A stretch of 64,000 nucleotides of DNA from Noviherbaspirillum saxi. Lineage in GTDB: Bacteria; Pseudomonadota; Gammaproteobacteria; Burkholderiales; Burkholderiaceae_D. This document shows positions 44,371 to 53,182 of this stretch, piece after piece. The DNA lies in NCBI RefSeq assembly GCF_003591035.1, contig NZ_QYUO01000003.1:1240001-1304000 (forward strand), in the 5' to 3' direction. A program made the position numbers and the translations under genes. Below the pieces are notes generated by a model. The model was not told where the DNA came from and did no database searches. It saw only the letters and a program-made list of their open reading frames with translations. Position 1 is the first letter of the stretch. Each line of letters begins with the position of its first letter.

Positions 44371-45249
44371 TCAGGTGCCGTACACTTTTTGCGCCGGACG
44401 CGCTTCGGCAATCAATGCCGTTACCGCATCGCCGACTTCAGCCGGATTCCAGCGCTCGCCCTTGTCGCGCTGCACGCCGCTGCGCCAGCCATCGGCCAGC
44501 GCGATCATGCCGCCGGCAGCCTCGAACAGGCGACCGGTCACATGACGCGACTGCGCACTGCCAAGCCAGACCACCAGCGGCGCGATATTGGCGGGATCGA
44601 AACGATCGAATGCATCGCCATCCGGCTTTTTCATCATGTCGGCGAACACGCTTTCGGTCATGCCGGTGCGCGCCACCGGCGCCAGGCCATTGACGGTAAT
44701 GCCGTAGCGCGCCAGTTCGACTGCCTGCACCAGTGTCAGCGCCGCGATGCCCGCTTTTGCCGCCGAATAATTCGATTGCCCGACCGAGCCCTGCAAACCG
44801 GCGCCGGAACTGGTGTTGATGATGCGCGCATCCACCTCCTTGCCGGCCTTGGACGCATCGCGCCAGCGCCGCGCCAGTACGTTGGCAAGGCAGAAATGGC
44901 CTTTCAGATGCACCCGCATCACGTCGTCCCATTCGGACTCCGTCAGGCTGACAAACATCCGGTCGCGGCATACGCCGGCATTGTTGACCAATACGTCAAC
45001 GGTGCCGAAGGTATCATGCGCTGCGGCGACGATCCGTTCGGCGCTGTCGAGATTGGTGATGTCGCCGTCGTTGGCCAGAGCCTGTCCGCCGTTCGCCTTG
45101 ATCTCGGCGCATACCGCATCGGCGGCGTCGCGGCGGACATCGTTGACCACCACGTTCGCGCCTTCTGCCGCGAACGCCAGTGCATAAGCACGTCCGAGTC
45201 CCCCGCCCGCGCCGGTAATGATGACGGTACGCTTATCGCAAATTCCCAT
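44371..45249 (-). CDS. SDR of the MFE-2/Rv3548c type (3-hydroxyacyl-CoA dehydrogenase)
   Basis: 292 residues from the ATG at 45249, where the protein begins GICDKRTVIITGAGGGLGRA as in actinobacterial relatives. A GTG at 45261 overlapping the thiolase stop is an alternative. It has NDVRRD, NNAG, NTSSGAGLQG and the YSAAK pair. This subgroup acts as the dehydrogenase half of multifunctional beta-oxidation enzymes. In the mycobacterial KstR2 regulon, Rv3548c-type SDRs accompany ipdAB and fadA6, as here. Confidence 0.82.
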   Translation of the reverse strand: MGICDKRTVIITGAGGGLGRAYALAFAAEGANVVVNDVRRDAADAVCAEIKANGGQALANDGDITNLDSAERIVAAAHDTFGTVDVLVNNAGVCRDRMFVSLTESEWDDVMRVHLKGHFCLANVLARRWRDASKAGKEVDARIINTSSGAGLQGSVGQSNYSAAKAGIAALTLVQAVELARYGITVNGLAPVARTGMTESVFADMMKKPDGDAFDRFDPANIAPLVVWLGSAQSRHVTGRLFEAAGGMIALADGWRSGVQRDKGERWNPAEVGDAVTALIAEARPAQKVYGT

Positions 45250-45257
45250 TTTGTTTC

Positions 45258-46412
45258 TCACATTCTTTCAATGATGGTGACATTGGCAAGGCCGCCGCCT
45301 TCGCACATGGTTTGCAGGCCGTAACGTCCGCCGCTGCGCTCCAGTTCATGCAGCAACGTGGTCATCAAACGCGCGCCGGTCGCGCCCAGCGGATGACCGA
45401 GCGCAATTGCGCCGCCATTCACATTGGTGCGCTCGTGCGGATAGCCGGTTTCCTTCAACCATGCCTGCGCGACCGAGGCGAACGCTTCGTTGATTTCGAC
45501 CCGGTCGATGTCGTTCCAGCTGAGTCCGCACTGCTTGAGGGCGCGCTGCGTCGCCGGGATCGGTGCGGTCAGCATCCAGATCGGATCGTCGCCCATGACG
45601 CTCAGGTGATGGATGCGTGCGCGCGGCGTCAGGTTGTAGCGCTTGAGCGCGGTTTCGGACACCACCAGCAAGGCGGCGGCGGCATCGGCGGTCTGGCTCG
45701 ACACTGCCGCGGTCAGCGGACTGTCCGGCTCCAGCGGTTCCAGATCGGCCATTTTTTCCAGCGAGGACACCCGTGGCGTTTCATCCTGCTGCAAGCCCAT
45801 GCACGGCACGATCTCCCGCGCGAAGCGGCCTTCGGCTGTCGCGGCCAATGCGCGGCGGTGACTTTCGAGTGCGTACTCTTCCATGTCCAGACGGGAAAAG
45901 CCCCAGCGCTCGGCGATCTTGCGCGCCGCGTAGAACTGCGATACCGGCTGATCGCCAAAACGGTGGCGCCAGCCGCTGCTGCCGGAAAACGGATCGGTGA
46001 AACCGAGTGCCTGACCAGCGATCATTGCCGAAGAAATCGGAATCTGCGTCATGGTTTGCACGCCGCCGGCGATGACCACATCCTGCGTGCCGCTCATCAC
46101 CGCCTGCGCGGCGAAATGTAGCGCCTGCTGTGATGAACCGCATTGACGGTCGATGGTGACGCCGGGCACGGTCAGCGGCAGATCGGCGGCCAGCCAAGCT
46201 GAACGCGCGATGTTGCCGGCCAGCGGGCCGATGGTATCGACACAACCGAACACGACGTCGTCATACTCGGAGGCTGGAATTACATTGCGCTCGACCAGGT
46301 GCGTCAATACAAAGGCGCCAAGGTCGGCCGGATGCGCTTCGGACAGCTTGCCACGGCGGCGACCGGTTGGCGTGCGCAGTGCATCGACGATATAGGCTTC
46401 GGTTTTTTGCAT
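45258..46412 (-). CDS. fadA6: FadA6-like thiolase of C/D-ring degradation
   Basis: 384-residue thiolase with the nucleophile Cys91 in DRQCGSSQQALHF, then AGGVQTMTQIPISSAM, NEAFASVAQ, GGAIALGHPLGATGAR and CEGGGLANV. The early segment GRRRGKLSEAHPADLGA and CVDTIGPLAGNIAR resemble FadA6. FadA6 cleaves the 3-ketoacyl-CoA formed after IpdAB opens the last ring. It follows a small acyl-CoA dehydrogenase subunit by 3 bases. Confidence 0.85.
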   Translation of the reverse strand: MQKTEAYIVDALRTPTGRRRGKLSEAHPADLGAFVLTHLVERNVIPASEYDDVVFGCVDTIGPLAGNIARSAWLAADLPLTVPGVTIDRQCGSSQQALHFAAQAVMSGTQDVVIAGGVQTMTQIPISSAMIAGQALGFTDPFSGSSGWRHRFGDQPVSQFYAARKIAERWGFSRLDMEEYALESHRRALAATAEGRFAREIVPCMGLQQDETPRVSSLEKMADLEPLEPDSPLTAAVSSQTADAAAALLVVSETALKRYNLTPRARIHHLSVMGDDPIWMLTAPIPATQRALKQCGLSWNDIDRVEINEAFASVAQAWLKETGYPHERTNVNGGAIALGHPLGATGARLMTTLLHELERSGGRYGLQTMCEGGGLANVTIIERM

Positions 46413-46415
46413 GAA

Positions 46416-47465
46416 TCATTCCTCGAAAGTGTGGGCGGGGCCGAGCGCCGCATTGCCCGCGAGCGCGAAATCGCGCACGCGCGCCAGGTGAAAACTGCGG
46501 TCTCCGCAGGCGGCATCCAGCGCCCAGGCTGTCTTCATGAAAATCTGCAAGTCCATTTCCCAGGTGTAGCCCATCGCGCCATGCACCTGAATGCCATGGC
46601 GCGCGGCCAGCAGCGCCGCTTCGGCAGCGGCGATTTTGGCGTGCGATACCTGCACCGCCGCCAGTGGTTTTCTGTGTGCAAGCGCATAAGCTGCGCGATG
46701 TACGACGGGACGTGCGAATTCGAGCCGGATCGCGACATCGGCCAGGTGGTGCTTGACTGCTTGATAAGATCCGACCGGTTTGCCGAACTGCTTGCGCTGC
46801 GCGGTGTAATCAATCGACAGGTCGAGCATGCGCTGTGCGAGGCCAAGCAGTTGCGCAGCCGCAGCCACTGCGCTGCGATTGAAGGCTTCATCGCAGATAG
46901 CCTTGGCATCGGTCGCGATGCGTTCGGCGTCATCCGTTTTCCAGTCGATCGAGAACAAGCGGCGCGACGCGTCGACGCTCGGCTGCAACGTGAGGCGAGC
47001 CAGTTGCGGCGACACCGCGTACAGCGCGCCGTCTTGCGGCAGCAGTATCAGGCTGGCCCAATGCGCATCCGGCACCAGGCCGCTTTGCGGCTGCGCCAGC
47101 GCGATACGCGCGCTGCCGTCGGCGATCTTGGACAGCCATTGCGAGCGGAAGTCGCTGTCTGGCAATGCGGCAATCAACCCCGCCGCCGCCCAGGCGGTAT
47201 CGAGCAGCGGCTCCGGCAAGGCGTGATATCCGCACTCCTGCGCGATCAGCACCCAGTCGGTGTCATTGAGTCCCATACCGCCGTTGGCTTCCGGTACCGA
47301 CAATCCGGTCAGGCCCTGCGCGGCCAACAGGCTCCATAATTCGCGCGAGCGTCCCGAGGGGCGTGTCCACAATTCGCGGATCAGTTCCGGCGACACTTCG
47401 TTCATCAGGAACTTGCGCACGCTGTCGACCAGCATGGTTTGGTCTTCGCTGAAAGTAAAATCCAT
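46416..47465 (-). CDS. Acyl-CoA dehydrogenase, small (beta-type) subunit
   Basis: 349-residue acyl-CoA dehydrogenase fold, shorter than catalytic chains. It has MDFTFSEDQTMLVDSVRKFL at the N-terminus and YTAQRKQFGKPVGSYQAVKHHLADV near 215, ending HGAMGYTWEMDLQIF. The flavin-contact and catalytic motifs are weak, as in the beta chains of alpha2beta2 steroid acyl-CoA dehydrogenases. The partner alpha-type chain is encoded 11 bases upstream. It resembles the first half of the 787-residue fusion, so one operon carries both a fused and a split version. Confidence 0.82.
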   Translation of the reverse strand: MDFTFSEDQTMLVDSVRKFLMNEVSPELIRELWTRPSGRSRELWSLLAAQGLTGLSVPEANGGMGLNDTDWVLIAQECGYHALPEPLLDTAWAAAGLIAALPDSDFRSQWLSKIADGSARIALAQPQSGLVPDAHWASLILLPQDGALYAVSPQLARLTLQPSVDASRRLFSIDWKTDDAERIATDAKAICDEAFNRSAVAAAAQLLGLAQRMLDLSIDYTAQRKQFGKPVGSYQAVKHHLADVAIRLEFARPVVHRAAYALAHRKPLAAVQVSHAKIAAAEAALLAARHGIQVHGAMGYTWEMDLQIFMKTAWALDAACGDRSFHLARVRDFALAGNAALGPAHTFEE

Positions 47466-47476
47466 TTCTCTCTTCC

Positions 47477-48646
47477 TTACGAACGCGGCATGCCGAGCAT
47501 GCGTTCGGCGATGATGTTGCGCTGGATTTCATTGGTGCCGGCGTAGATCGGTCCCGATTGCGCGAACATAAAGCCTTCCAGCCAATGACCGTGATCCACT
47601 GCCAGCGGCGCACCGCCGGTCAACTCGGCGAACGGCCCGGCAAGACGCAGCGCGGTTTCATGCATGCGAACGTCGAGTTCCGACCAGAACACCTTGTTGG
47701 TGCTCGATTCGGCGCCGATGTGGCCGCCCTTCTGCAAGCGGCATGCGGTGGCATAGGTCGATAGCGCATAGGCCTCCGCGTCCATCCAGGCGCGGGCAAC
47801 CGCTTCTCCCAGCACCGGGTCGACGCCGCCGTCGCGCGCCTTGCGCTGCTGGTACAGCGCGGCCAATGCACGCGCGGTTTCCTGAAAACGCGCCGGCGAA
47901 CGCAGCATTAGTCCACGCTCGAAACCGGCGGTCGCCATTGCGACCTGCCAGCCGGCGCCCTCTGCGCCGAGGCGGTTTTCCAGCGGTACGCGCACGTTGT
48001 CGAAAAAGATTTCCGCAAATCCGGTCTGGCCGTTGAGTTGCTTGATCGGCCGCACTGTGATGCCCGGCGAACGCAAAGGCAGCAACAGGAACGACAGCCC
48101 GTGATGGCGTTTGGATTCCGGTGCGGTGCGAAACAATCCGAACAGCCAGTCTGCCCACACTGCGCGGGTCGACCAGATCTTTTGGCCGTTCACCACGTAG
48201 CTGTCGCCATCCTGGACCGCGGTACAGCGGATCGCCGCCATGTCGGAACCGGCGCCCGGCTCCGACCAGCCCTGGGCCCACACGTCTTCGCCGGACGCCA
48301 TGCGCGGCAAAAAGCGGGCTTTCTGTTCCTGTGTGCCATAGTCCATCAGCGTCGGGCCGAGCAGGAAGATGCCGTTCTGGTTCACACGCAGCGGCGCGCC
48401 CGCGCGCCAGTATTCCTCTTCAAAGATCAGCCACTCGATCAGGTCACAGCCGCGTCCGCCCAAGGCTTGCGGCCAGGTCACCATGCTCCAGCGTCCGGAA
48501 TGCAATGTGCGTTCCCATTCGCGGTGCTGGGCAAAACCTTCAGCGGTATCGAAGCTTTGCAGCGGCGTCTTCGGGATATGTTCGGACAGCCAGCCTCGGA
48601 TCTCGGCGCGGAATGCGCGCTGCCGTTCGGTGTATGCAAGGTTCAT
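47477..48646 (-). CDS. Acyl-CoA dehydrogenase, catalytic (alpha-type) subunit
   Basis: 389 residues from the ATG at 48646 (GGAGCGTAACTCC before it); the longer frame has no ribosome site. Flavin motif WAQGWSEPGAGSDMAAIR, then NGQKIWSTRA, and the end IYAGTNEIQRNIIAERMLG. The Glu found in MCAD-type YEGT motifs is Ala here, so the catalytic base is probably at the other known position, as in several steroid FadE proteins. It likely forms a heteromer with the next gene product and desaturates a C/D-ring propionyl-CoA (FadE30 to FadE33 type). Which one is not certain. Confidence 0.84.
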   Translation of the reverse strand: MNLAYTERQRAFRAEIRGWLSEHIPKTPLQSFDTAEGFAQHREWERTLHSGRWSMVTWPQALGGRGCDLIEWLIFEEEYWRAGAPLRVNQNGIFLLGPTLMDYGTQEQKARFLPRMASGEDVWAQGWSEPGAGSDMAAIRCTAVQDGDSYVVNGQKIWSTRAVWADWLFGLFRTAPESKRHHGLSFLLLPLRSPGITVRPIKQLNGQTGFAEIFFDNVRVPLENRLGAEGAGWQVAMATAGFERGLMLRSPARFQETARALAALYQQRKARDGGVDPVLGEAVARAWMDAEAYALSTYATACRLQKGGHIGAESSTNKVFWSELDVRMHETALRLAGPFAELTGGAPLAVDHGHWLEGFMFAQSGPIYAGTNEIQRNIIAERMLGMPRS

Positions 48647-48650
48647 GGAG

Positions 48651-49427
48651 TTACGCTCCGTTCGTTGCTGCGGCACTAAAATTCGCGGCGCGCTTTTCGA
48701 CAAACGCGCTGCGCGCTTCGCCGGAATCCAGGCTCATGTACGCCTGCAAGGTAAAGCCCTGTTCCCAGCGGTATTTGTCTTCCAGGTTGCCGTCTTCGAC
48801 ACCGTTCAGCGATTCCTTCGCCAGACGCAGCATCTCGGGACTCTTGGTGGCGATGGCGCGCGCGGTTTCCATCGCGACCTCGCGCAATTGCGCGCGCGGC
48901 ACCACGCGCTCGATGCCGCCCAGGCGGTAGGCTTCGGCGGCATCGATCATCAGGCCGGTGAAATACATCCAGCGCACCTTTTGCACGGGAAACAGGCGTT
49001 GCAGGTGCGCACCGCCGCCCATTGCGCCACGGTCGATTTCCGGCACGCCGAAGCGCGCGCACTCGGAAGCGATCACGATGTCAGCGGCGCCGGACAGGCC
49101 GATACCGCCGCCGAGCACGAAACCGTGCACCGCCGCGATCACCGGTTTCGGATTGCGGTGCACCGCGCGAAACGATGCATAGTTGCCGGCGTTGACATCA
49201 ACGATGCGCTCCGGGTGCGCCGCCAGCTCTTTGATGTCGACCCCGGCGCAAAAGCCGCGCCCTTCGCCGCGCAACACGATCACACGCACGCGCTCGTCGC
49301 AGCCCAGCGCGTCGAGTTCCGCCGCCAGCGCATGCCAGCCGGCGCAATCGAGCGCGTTGACCGGCGCATGGTCGATCACCAGTTCGGCAATGCCGTCCGC
49401 GACCTTTGTATGGAATGGCTTACTCAT
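48651..49427 (-). CDS. echA20: EchA20-like ring-cleaving hydratase/hydrolase
   Basis: 258-residue crotonase-fold enzyme. The VILRGEGRGFCAGVDIKE motif near 50-67 and VHGFVLGGGIGLSGAADIVIAS near 100-121 form the CoA and oxyanion sites. The tail with the YRWEQGFTLQAY segment parallels mycobacterial EchA20, as remembered. EchA20 hydrolyses ring D of the unsaturated indanedione propionyl-CoA ester to give COCHEA-CoA. Its ATG overlaps the ipdC stop (ATGA). Confidence 0.85.
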   Translation of the reverse strand: MSKPFHTKVADGIAELVIDHAPVNALDCAGWHALAAELDALGCDERVRVIVLRGEGRGFCAGVDIKELAAHPERIVDVNAGNYASFRAVHRNPKPVIAAVHGFVLGGGIGLSGAADIVIASECARFGVPEIDRGAMGGGAHLQRLFPVQKVRWMYFTGLMIDAAEAYRLGGIERVVPRAQLREVAMETARAIATKSPEMLRLAKESLNGVEDGNLEDKYRWEQGFTLQAYMSLDSGEARSAFVEKRAANFSAAATNGA

Positions 49428-50539
49428 GCATTTTCTTTCTGTGTTTGGTTGGTAGCGGAAGGCACGCCGGCGCTGCCGGCAGCCAGCACGGCGAGGCGCT
49501 GCTCAGCCACTGCCGCGATGCGTTCGATCAATTCATTGACCGATTCGATGCGATTGATGGCAGCGGCGGCCTGGCCGCTCGGCAGCACGCCCTCATCGGG
49601 CACGCCGTCGACCATTGCGCGTTGAATCAATACCGGCGCATTCGCGGCCATCAGCGTCTGCGCGACGCCTGTGTCACCGGTGCGCAATGCCTTTACTGCA
49701 ACGCCGAACATTTGCGCCATGCTCATACCGGTATGGCGACGCCATTGCTGCGCGGTGCGCAAGGCAAGCAGCAGACGTCGCAGGCCGCAGGCCTGCTCCA
49801 GCTGTGCCAGATAAACGTTGTCGAGCATGCGCTGCGGCAAGCCATCGATCGCATGCGATACGCGTATGGTCGCGGCGTCATTCGCGGCCAAATAGTGTTG
49901 CAGCGTGGCAGGCGGCACCGGCGATTCCGTGCTCATCAGGAAACGCGTTCCCATCGCAATACCGGCAGCGCCGTAGGCCAGCGCTGCGGCCAGTCCGCGC
50001 CCGTCGAAGAATCCGCCGGCAGCCACGACCGGCACCTTGACCGCATCCAGCACCTGCGGCAACAGGATCGTGGTCGGCACCGCGCCGGTATGACCGCCGC
50101 CTTCTCCACCTTGCACGGTGACTACGTCGGCACCCATTTCCACGGCCTTGACCGCATGCTTGACCGCACCCACGGTAGGCATGCAGATCACGCCCGCGTC
50201 TTTCAGTCGCCGGATCGTCGCCTTGTCAGGCCCGCGTCCGTAGCTGACCGCACGCAGCCGGTATTTGATGGCCAGTTCGACCGCGTCCTGCGCATTGGGC
50301 TGGAACATATGGAAATTGAGGCCGAACGGCGCATCGCTGAGTTCCTTCACCTTGCGGATTTCCGCCTCCAGGCGCTCCGGTTCGATGGTCGCGCCGGCCA
50401 GGAAACCGAAACCGCCGGCATTGCCGGTCGCCGCGACCAGCCGCGCATCGGCCACCCAGCCCATCGCGGTCTGTACGATCGGGTAATGACAGCCGAGCAG
50501 CGTACACAGCGAGGTTTGCAAAAAAGAAGGCGCGCTCAT
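49424..50539 (-). CDS. ipdC: IpdC-like flavin-dependent CoA-ester reductase (2-nitropropane dioxygenase fold)
   Basis: 371 residues, TIM-barrel of the nitronate monooxygenase/NPD family. FMN-phosphate motifs are seen in VVTVQGGEGGGHTG and VVAAGGFFDGRGLAAALAYGA, followed by AGIAMGTRFLMSTES. The start CTLLGCHYPIVQTAMGWV is typical. IpdC acts in steroid C/D-ring catabolism on the hydroxylated indane-propionyl-CoA together with IpdF. Linkage with echA20 and ipdAB supports this over nitronate oxidation. Confidence 0.85.
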   Translation of the reverse strand: MSAPSFLQTSLCTLLGCHYPIVQTAMGWVADARLVAATGNAGGFGFLAGATIEPERLEAEIRKVKELSDAPFGLNFHMFQPNAQDAVELAIKYRLRAVSYGRGPDKATIRRLKDAGVICMPTVGAVKHAVKAVEMGADVVTVQGGEGGGHTGAVPTTILLPQVLDAVKVPVVAAGGFFDGRGLAAALAYGAAGIAMGTRFLMSTESPVPPATLQHYLAANDAATIRVSHAIDGLPQRMLDNVYLAQLEQACGLRRLLLALRTAQQWRRHTGMSMAQMFGVAVKALRTGDTGVAQTLMAANAPVLIQRAMVDGVPDEGVLPSGQAAAAINRIESVNELIERIAAVAEQRLAVLAAGSAGVPSATNQTQKENA

Positions 50540-51441
50540 GCCGCATCATCCTTTTTCGGTGTTGCGCCATGCTGTTCGCGCTGCGACGCCGCCATGGAAC
50601 GCGCGTCGTAGCCGCCTAGTTTGTCGCCGCTGGTCAATTCATTGTGAGCATGCGCGAAGTGGTGCCAGGCGAACGCGGCATCCATCGCACTGCGCTTGCC
50701 TTGCAAATCTTCGACATGGTTGATGGCCTGCTTAGTCAGTGTCAAGCCGAGGCGCGGCATTTGCGCGATGCGACGTGCGACGCAATAGGTTTCCTCTTCG
50801 AGAAAGTCGCGCGGCACGACACGGTTCACCATCCCCATCTGGTAGGCGCGTTGCGCATTCATGCGATCGCCGAGAAACAGGAATTCTTTTGCGATGCGCG
50901 GATGGAGCTCATACGGATGCGCGAAGTATTCAACACCCGGAATCCCCATGCGAACCACCGGGTCGGAAAAGAACGCATCTTCGGATGCGACGATCAGATC
51001 GCATACCCAGGCCAGCATCAATCCACCGGCCACACAGGCGCCGTGCACCATTGCAATCGTCGGTTTCGGCAGCTCGCGCCAGCGCCGGCACATGCCGAGA
51101 TAGACTTCCTGTTCGCGGGCATACAAGAATTCGCCGCCCGGCTTGTTCACATGGTCGTACCACAGTGAAGTACGCTCGAAAGACTGGTTGATGTCACGTC
51201 CAGGCGTGCCGATGTCATGGCCTGCAGAAAAATGCTTTCCGGCACCGCGCAGCACGATCACCTTGACCTCATCGTCGGCAGCGGCGCGGCGGAATGCCGC
51301 ATCCAGCGCGTAGGTCATCTGCGAATTCTGCGCATTGTGGTATTCGGGCCGGTGCATCGTCACGGTGGCGATGCCGTCTTCCACCATGTACTGCACCACC
51401 TCTTCGGCGGCTGCCGCGCTGTCGACTGCCATGGTACTCAT
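50536..51441 (-). CDS. Enoyl-CoA hydratase/isomerase-family protein
   Basis: 301 residues from the ATG at 51441 (GGAGGTGCCGGC before it, overlapping the ipdB stop). Crotonase motifs are VIVLRGAGKHFSAGHDIGTP and VHGACVAGGLMLAWVCDLIVAS. An insertion of about 40 residues between them (QSFERTSLWYDHVNKPGGEFLYAREQ, seen at about 95-120) and a long C-terminus distinguish it from EchA20. It is a second hydratase of the Ipd block, probably acting on an unsaturated CoA ester before or after ring opening. I cannot name a precise orthologue. Confidence 0.8.
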   Translation of the reverse strand: MSTMAVDSAAAAEEVVQYMVEDGIATVTMHRPEYHNAQNSQMTYALDAAFRRAAADDEVKVIVLRGAGKHFSAGHDIGTPGRDINQSFERTSLWYDHVNKPGGEFLYAREQEVYLGMCRRWRELPKPTIAMVHGACVAGGLMLAWVCDLIVASEDAFFSDPVVRMGIPGVEYFAHPYELHPRIAKEFLFLGDRMNAQRAYQMGMVNRVVPRDFLEEETYCVARRIAQMPRLGLTLTKQAINHVEDLQGKRSAMDAAFAWHHFAHAHNELTSGDKLGGYDARSMAASQREQHGATPKKDDAA

Positions 51442-52265
51442 GCCGGCACCTCCGCGCGGGGTGCGGCACGCAGTGCCGGTGGATTGTTGCGTAGCGCGCT
51501 TGCACGCAGGTTGTGCGGATCGAGACGGCGGATGATGTCCAGCTGGGTCGCGTCCGGCAAGGGCGTGACGCCCATCTCGGGTGCGCGCAGCAACTCGAAA
51601 CCGGTTGCCGCCTGCACGTCGTCGAAGTGCACGCCCGGATGCAAGGAACGCACCCGCATGGCATGCTGCGGCCCCTCGAAGTCGAGAACGCACAAGTCGG
51701 TGACGATGCGGCGCAGATCGATGAAATCGCCACGCATGCCGGGCGTGCGGCGCGCCGGGTTGTAGCCGACGCCGGCCACCATGTCGACTTCACCCTTCAC
51801 GAATACGCGCGGGCCATGCGAAGTCACCAGGTAGGAATTGATGTGGTTGATGCTATTGCCGGGATAGCCGCGCGCGCCCAGCAACTGTGTCTTCGGACGG
51901 TCATAGTCCGCGCCGAGACAGGAAATGTTGGTCTGCCCGTAGCGGTCGATCTGGCTGGGCATCGTGAGCGCGTGACGGTAGCCGCCCCACACGCATTCGA
52001 AGATGCGTGCGAATGGCATCCAGCCGGCCGCTTGCAATGTGAAACCTTCGGGACGCGGCCCGAGCGGGATCGGTTCTTCGATCAGATAGGCTTCGCCATC
52101 GGTAAGCAACAGTTCCGGGCTATGCGTGAGCTTTGCCAGCCCTGCCGCCAGGCGCGGAATGGTGCCGATGCCGGATGCGAGCAATTCGCCGTCGCCGCGC
52201 CAGCCTTCGGCGCAGGCGACAATCAATAATTCCGCCAGGGTGATGTCGTGTTGATCATTAGCCAT
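51438..52265 (-). CDS. ipdB: IpdB-like subunit of COCHEA-CoA hydrolase
   Basis: 275-residue class I CoA-transferase-fold beta subunit: IVACAEGWRGDGELLASGIGTIPRLAAGLA at the N-terminus (broken here by the loop), then GADYDRPKTQLLGARGYPGNS. IpdA and IpdB form a heteromer that opens the last steroid ring in COCHEA-CoA by a retro-Claisen-like hydrolysis rather than transferring CoA. It overlaps the next hydratase start and follows ipdA by 11 bases. Confidence 0.87.
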   Translation of the reverse strand: MANDQHDITLAELLIVACAEGWRGDGELLASGIGTIPRLAAGLAKLTHSPELLLTDGEAYLIEEPIPLGPRPEGFTLQAAGWMPFARIFECVWGGYRHALTMPSQIDRYGQTNISCLGADYDRPKTQLLGARGYPGNSINHINSYLVTSHGPRVFVKGEVDMVAGVGYNPARRTPGMRGDFIDLRRIVTDLCVLDFEGPQHAMRVRSLHPGVHFDDVQAATGFELLRAPEMGVTPLPDATQLDIIRRLDPHNLRASALRNNPPALRAAPRAEVPA

Positions 52266-52276
52266 GTCGCAACTCC

Positions 52277-53170
52277 TTAAATTGCCGTCACCGGCAAGCT
52301 GCCGATATGCGCGGCGCCGCCAACGCGTGCCTGGTAGTCGGACTCGCCACCGGCGAGATAGTCATTTGCATACGCCTGCCAGCCGTTTTCCTGCTCGGCG
52401 CTGGCACAGTACTGCTTCAGATGTTTCATGTCCCAGCCATAGTGCGGTGCGCACGAGGTCGGATGCGCGCCGCCCGGCGCATGCACGACGCCGGTGACCA
52501 GATAGCGCTCGAAAGAATTGGCACGCGCGGCATCGGTGCTGCCGTGCTCGCCAAGGTCGAGCCGTTCATGCAATTGTTCGCAGCTGACATAGCAGCGTTT
52601 GGCCGCACGCGCGAACAAGTCGTCGAAGTACGGATCGGGGCCGAGGATGCGGCTGTTGCCGAGGCGATCGCATTGATCGACATGCAACAGCGCAACGTCG
52701 AGATGCAAGGCCGGCATCGCCAGCAAGGTTTCGCCATCCGCATACGGGGAGCTGATCGTCTTGAAATCCGGATACCTGGCATGCACATCGCTGGCCAGGC
52801 CGACGCGCGTGGGAAGGAAGGGCAGGCGCATTGCCGCTGCGCGCAAACCCCATTGCAGCATGCCTTCATCCAGTTCGCAGATGTCCATGCCGCCTGCTTC
52901 GCGTGCGCGCCGGAAGTAAGGTTCGAGCGGAATCGCATCCAGCGACACGAAGCCGAAGACCAGTTTCCTTACCTTGCCCGCGGCGCACAGCATGCCGACT
53001 TCCGGACCGCCGTACGTGACAATGGTGAGATCCTTCAGATCCGAGCGCAGGATTTCGCGCACCAGTGCCATCGGCTTGCGGCGCGGCCCCCAGCCACCGA
53101 TGCCGATGGTCATGCCATCGCGCAGTTGCGCGACAAGATCCTGCGCGCCGAGTTGTTTGTTCAATGCCAT
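52277..53170 (-). CDS. ipdA: IpdA-like subunit of COCHEA-CoA hydrolase
   Basis: 297-residue alpha subunit. VAQLRDGMTIGIGGWGPRRKP, then VREILRSDLKDLTIVTYGGPEVG, AGKVRKLVFGFVSLD and ELDEGMLQWGLRAAAMRLPF follow mycobacterial IpdA closely as remembered. The Glu in ELDEGML probably corresponds to the acidic residue IpdA uses for catalysis. With IpdB it opens ring C after ring D has been hydrolysed. Its position directly after hsaC links the ring-A/B and ring-C/D steps in one transcript. Confidence 0.88.
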   Translation of the reverse strand: MALNKQLGAQDLVAQLRDGMTIGIGGWGPRRKPMALVREILRSDLKDLTIVTYGGPEVGMLCAAGKVRKLVFGFVSLDAIPLEPYFRRAREAGGMDICELDEGMLQWGLRAAAMRLPFLPTRVGLASDVHARYPDFKTISSPYADGETLLAMPALHLDVALLHVDQCDRLGNSRILGPDPYFDDLFARAAKRCYVSCEQLHERLDLGEHGSTDAARANSFERYLVTGVVHAPGGAHPTSCAPHYGWDMKHLKQYCASAEQENGWQAYANDYLAGGESDYQARVGGAAHIGSLPVTAI

Positions 53171-53182
53171 GTCAAGCCTGCC

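Noticed and set aside
42901..45324. 807-codon plus-strand frame opposite the fused acyl-CoA dehydrogenase
   Set aside because: Composition (Arg, His, Gln rich) is typical of an antisense frame; the minus-strand protein has complete motifs in two domains.
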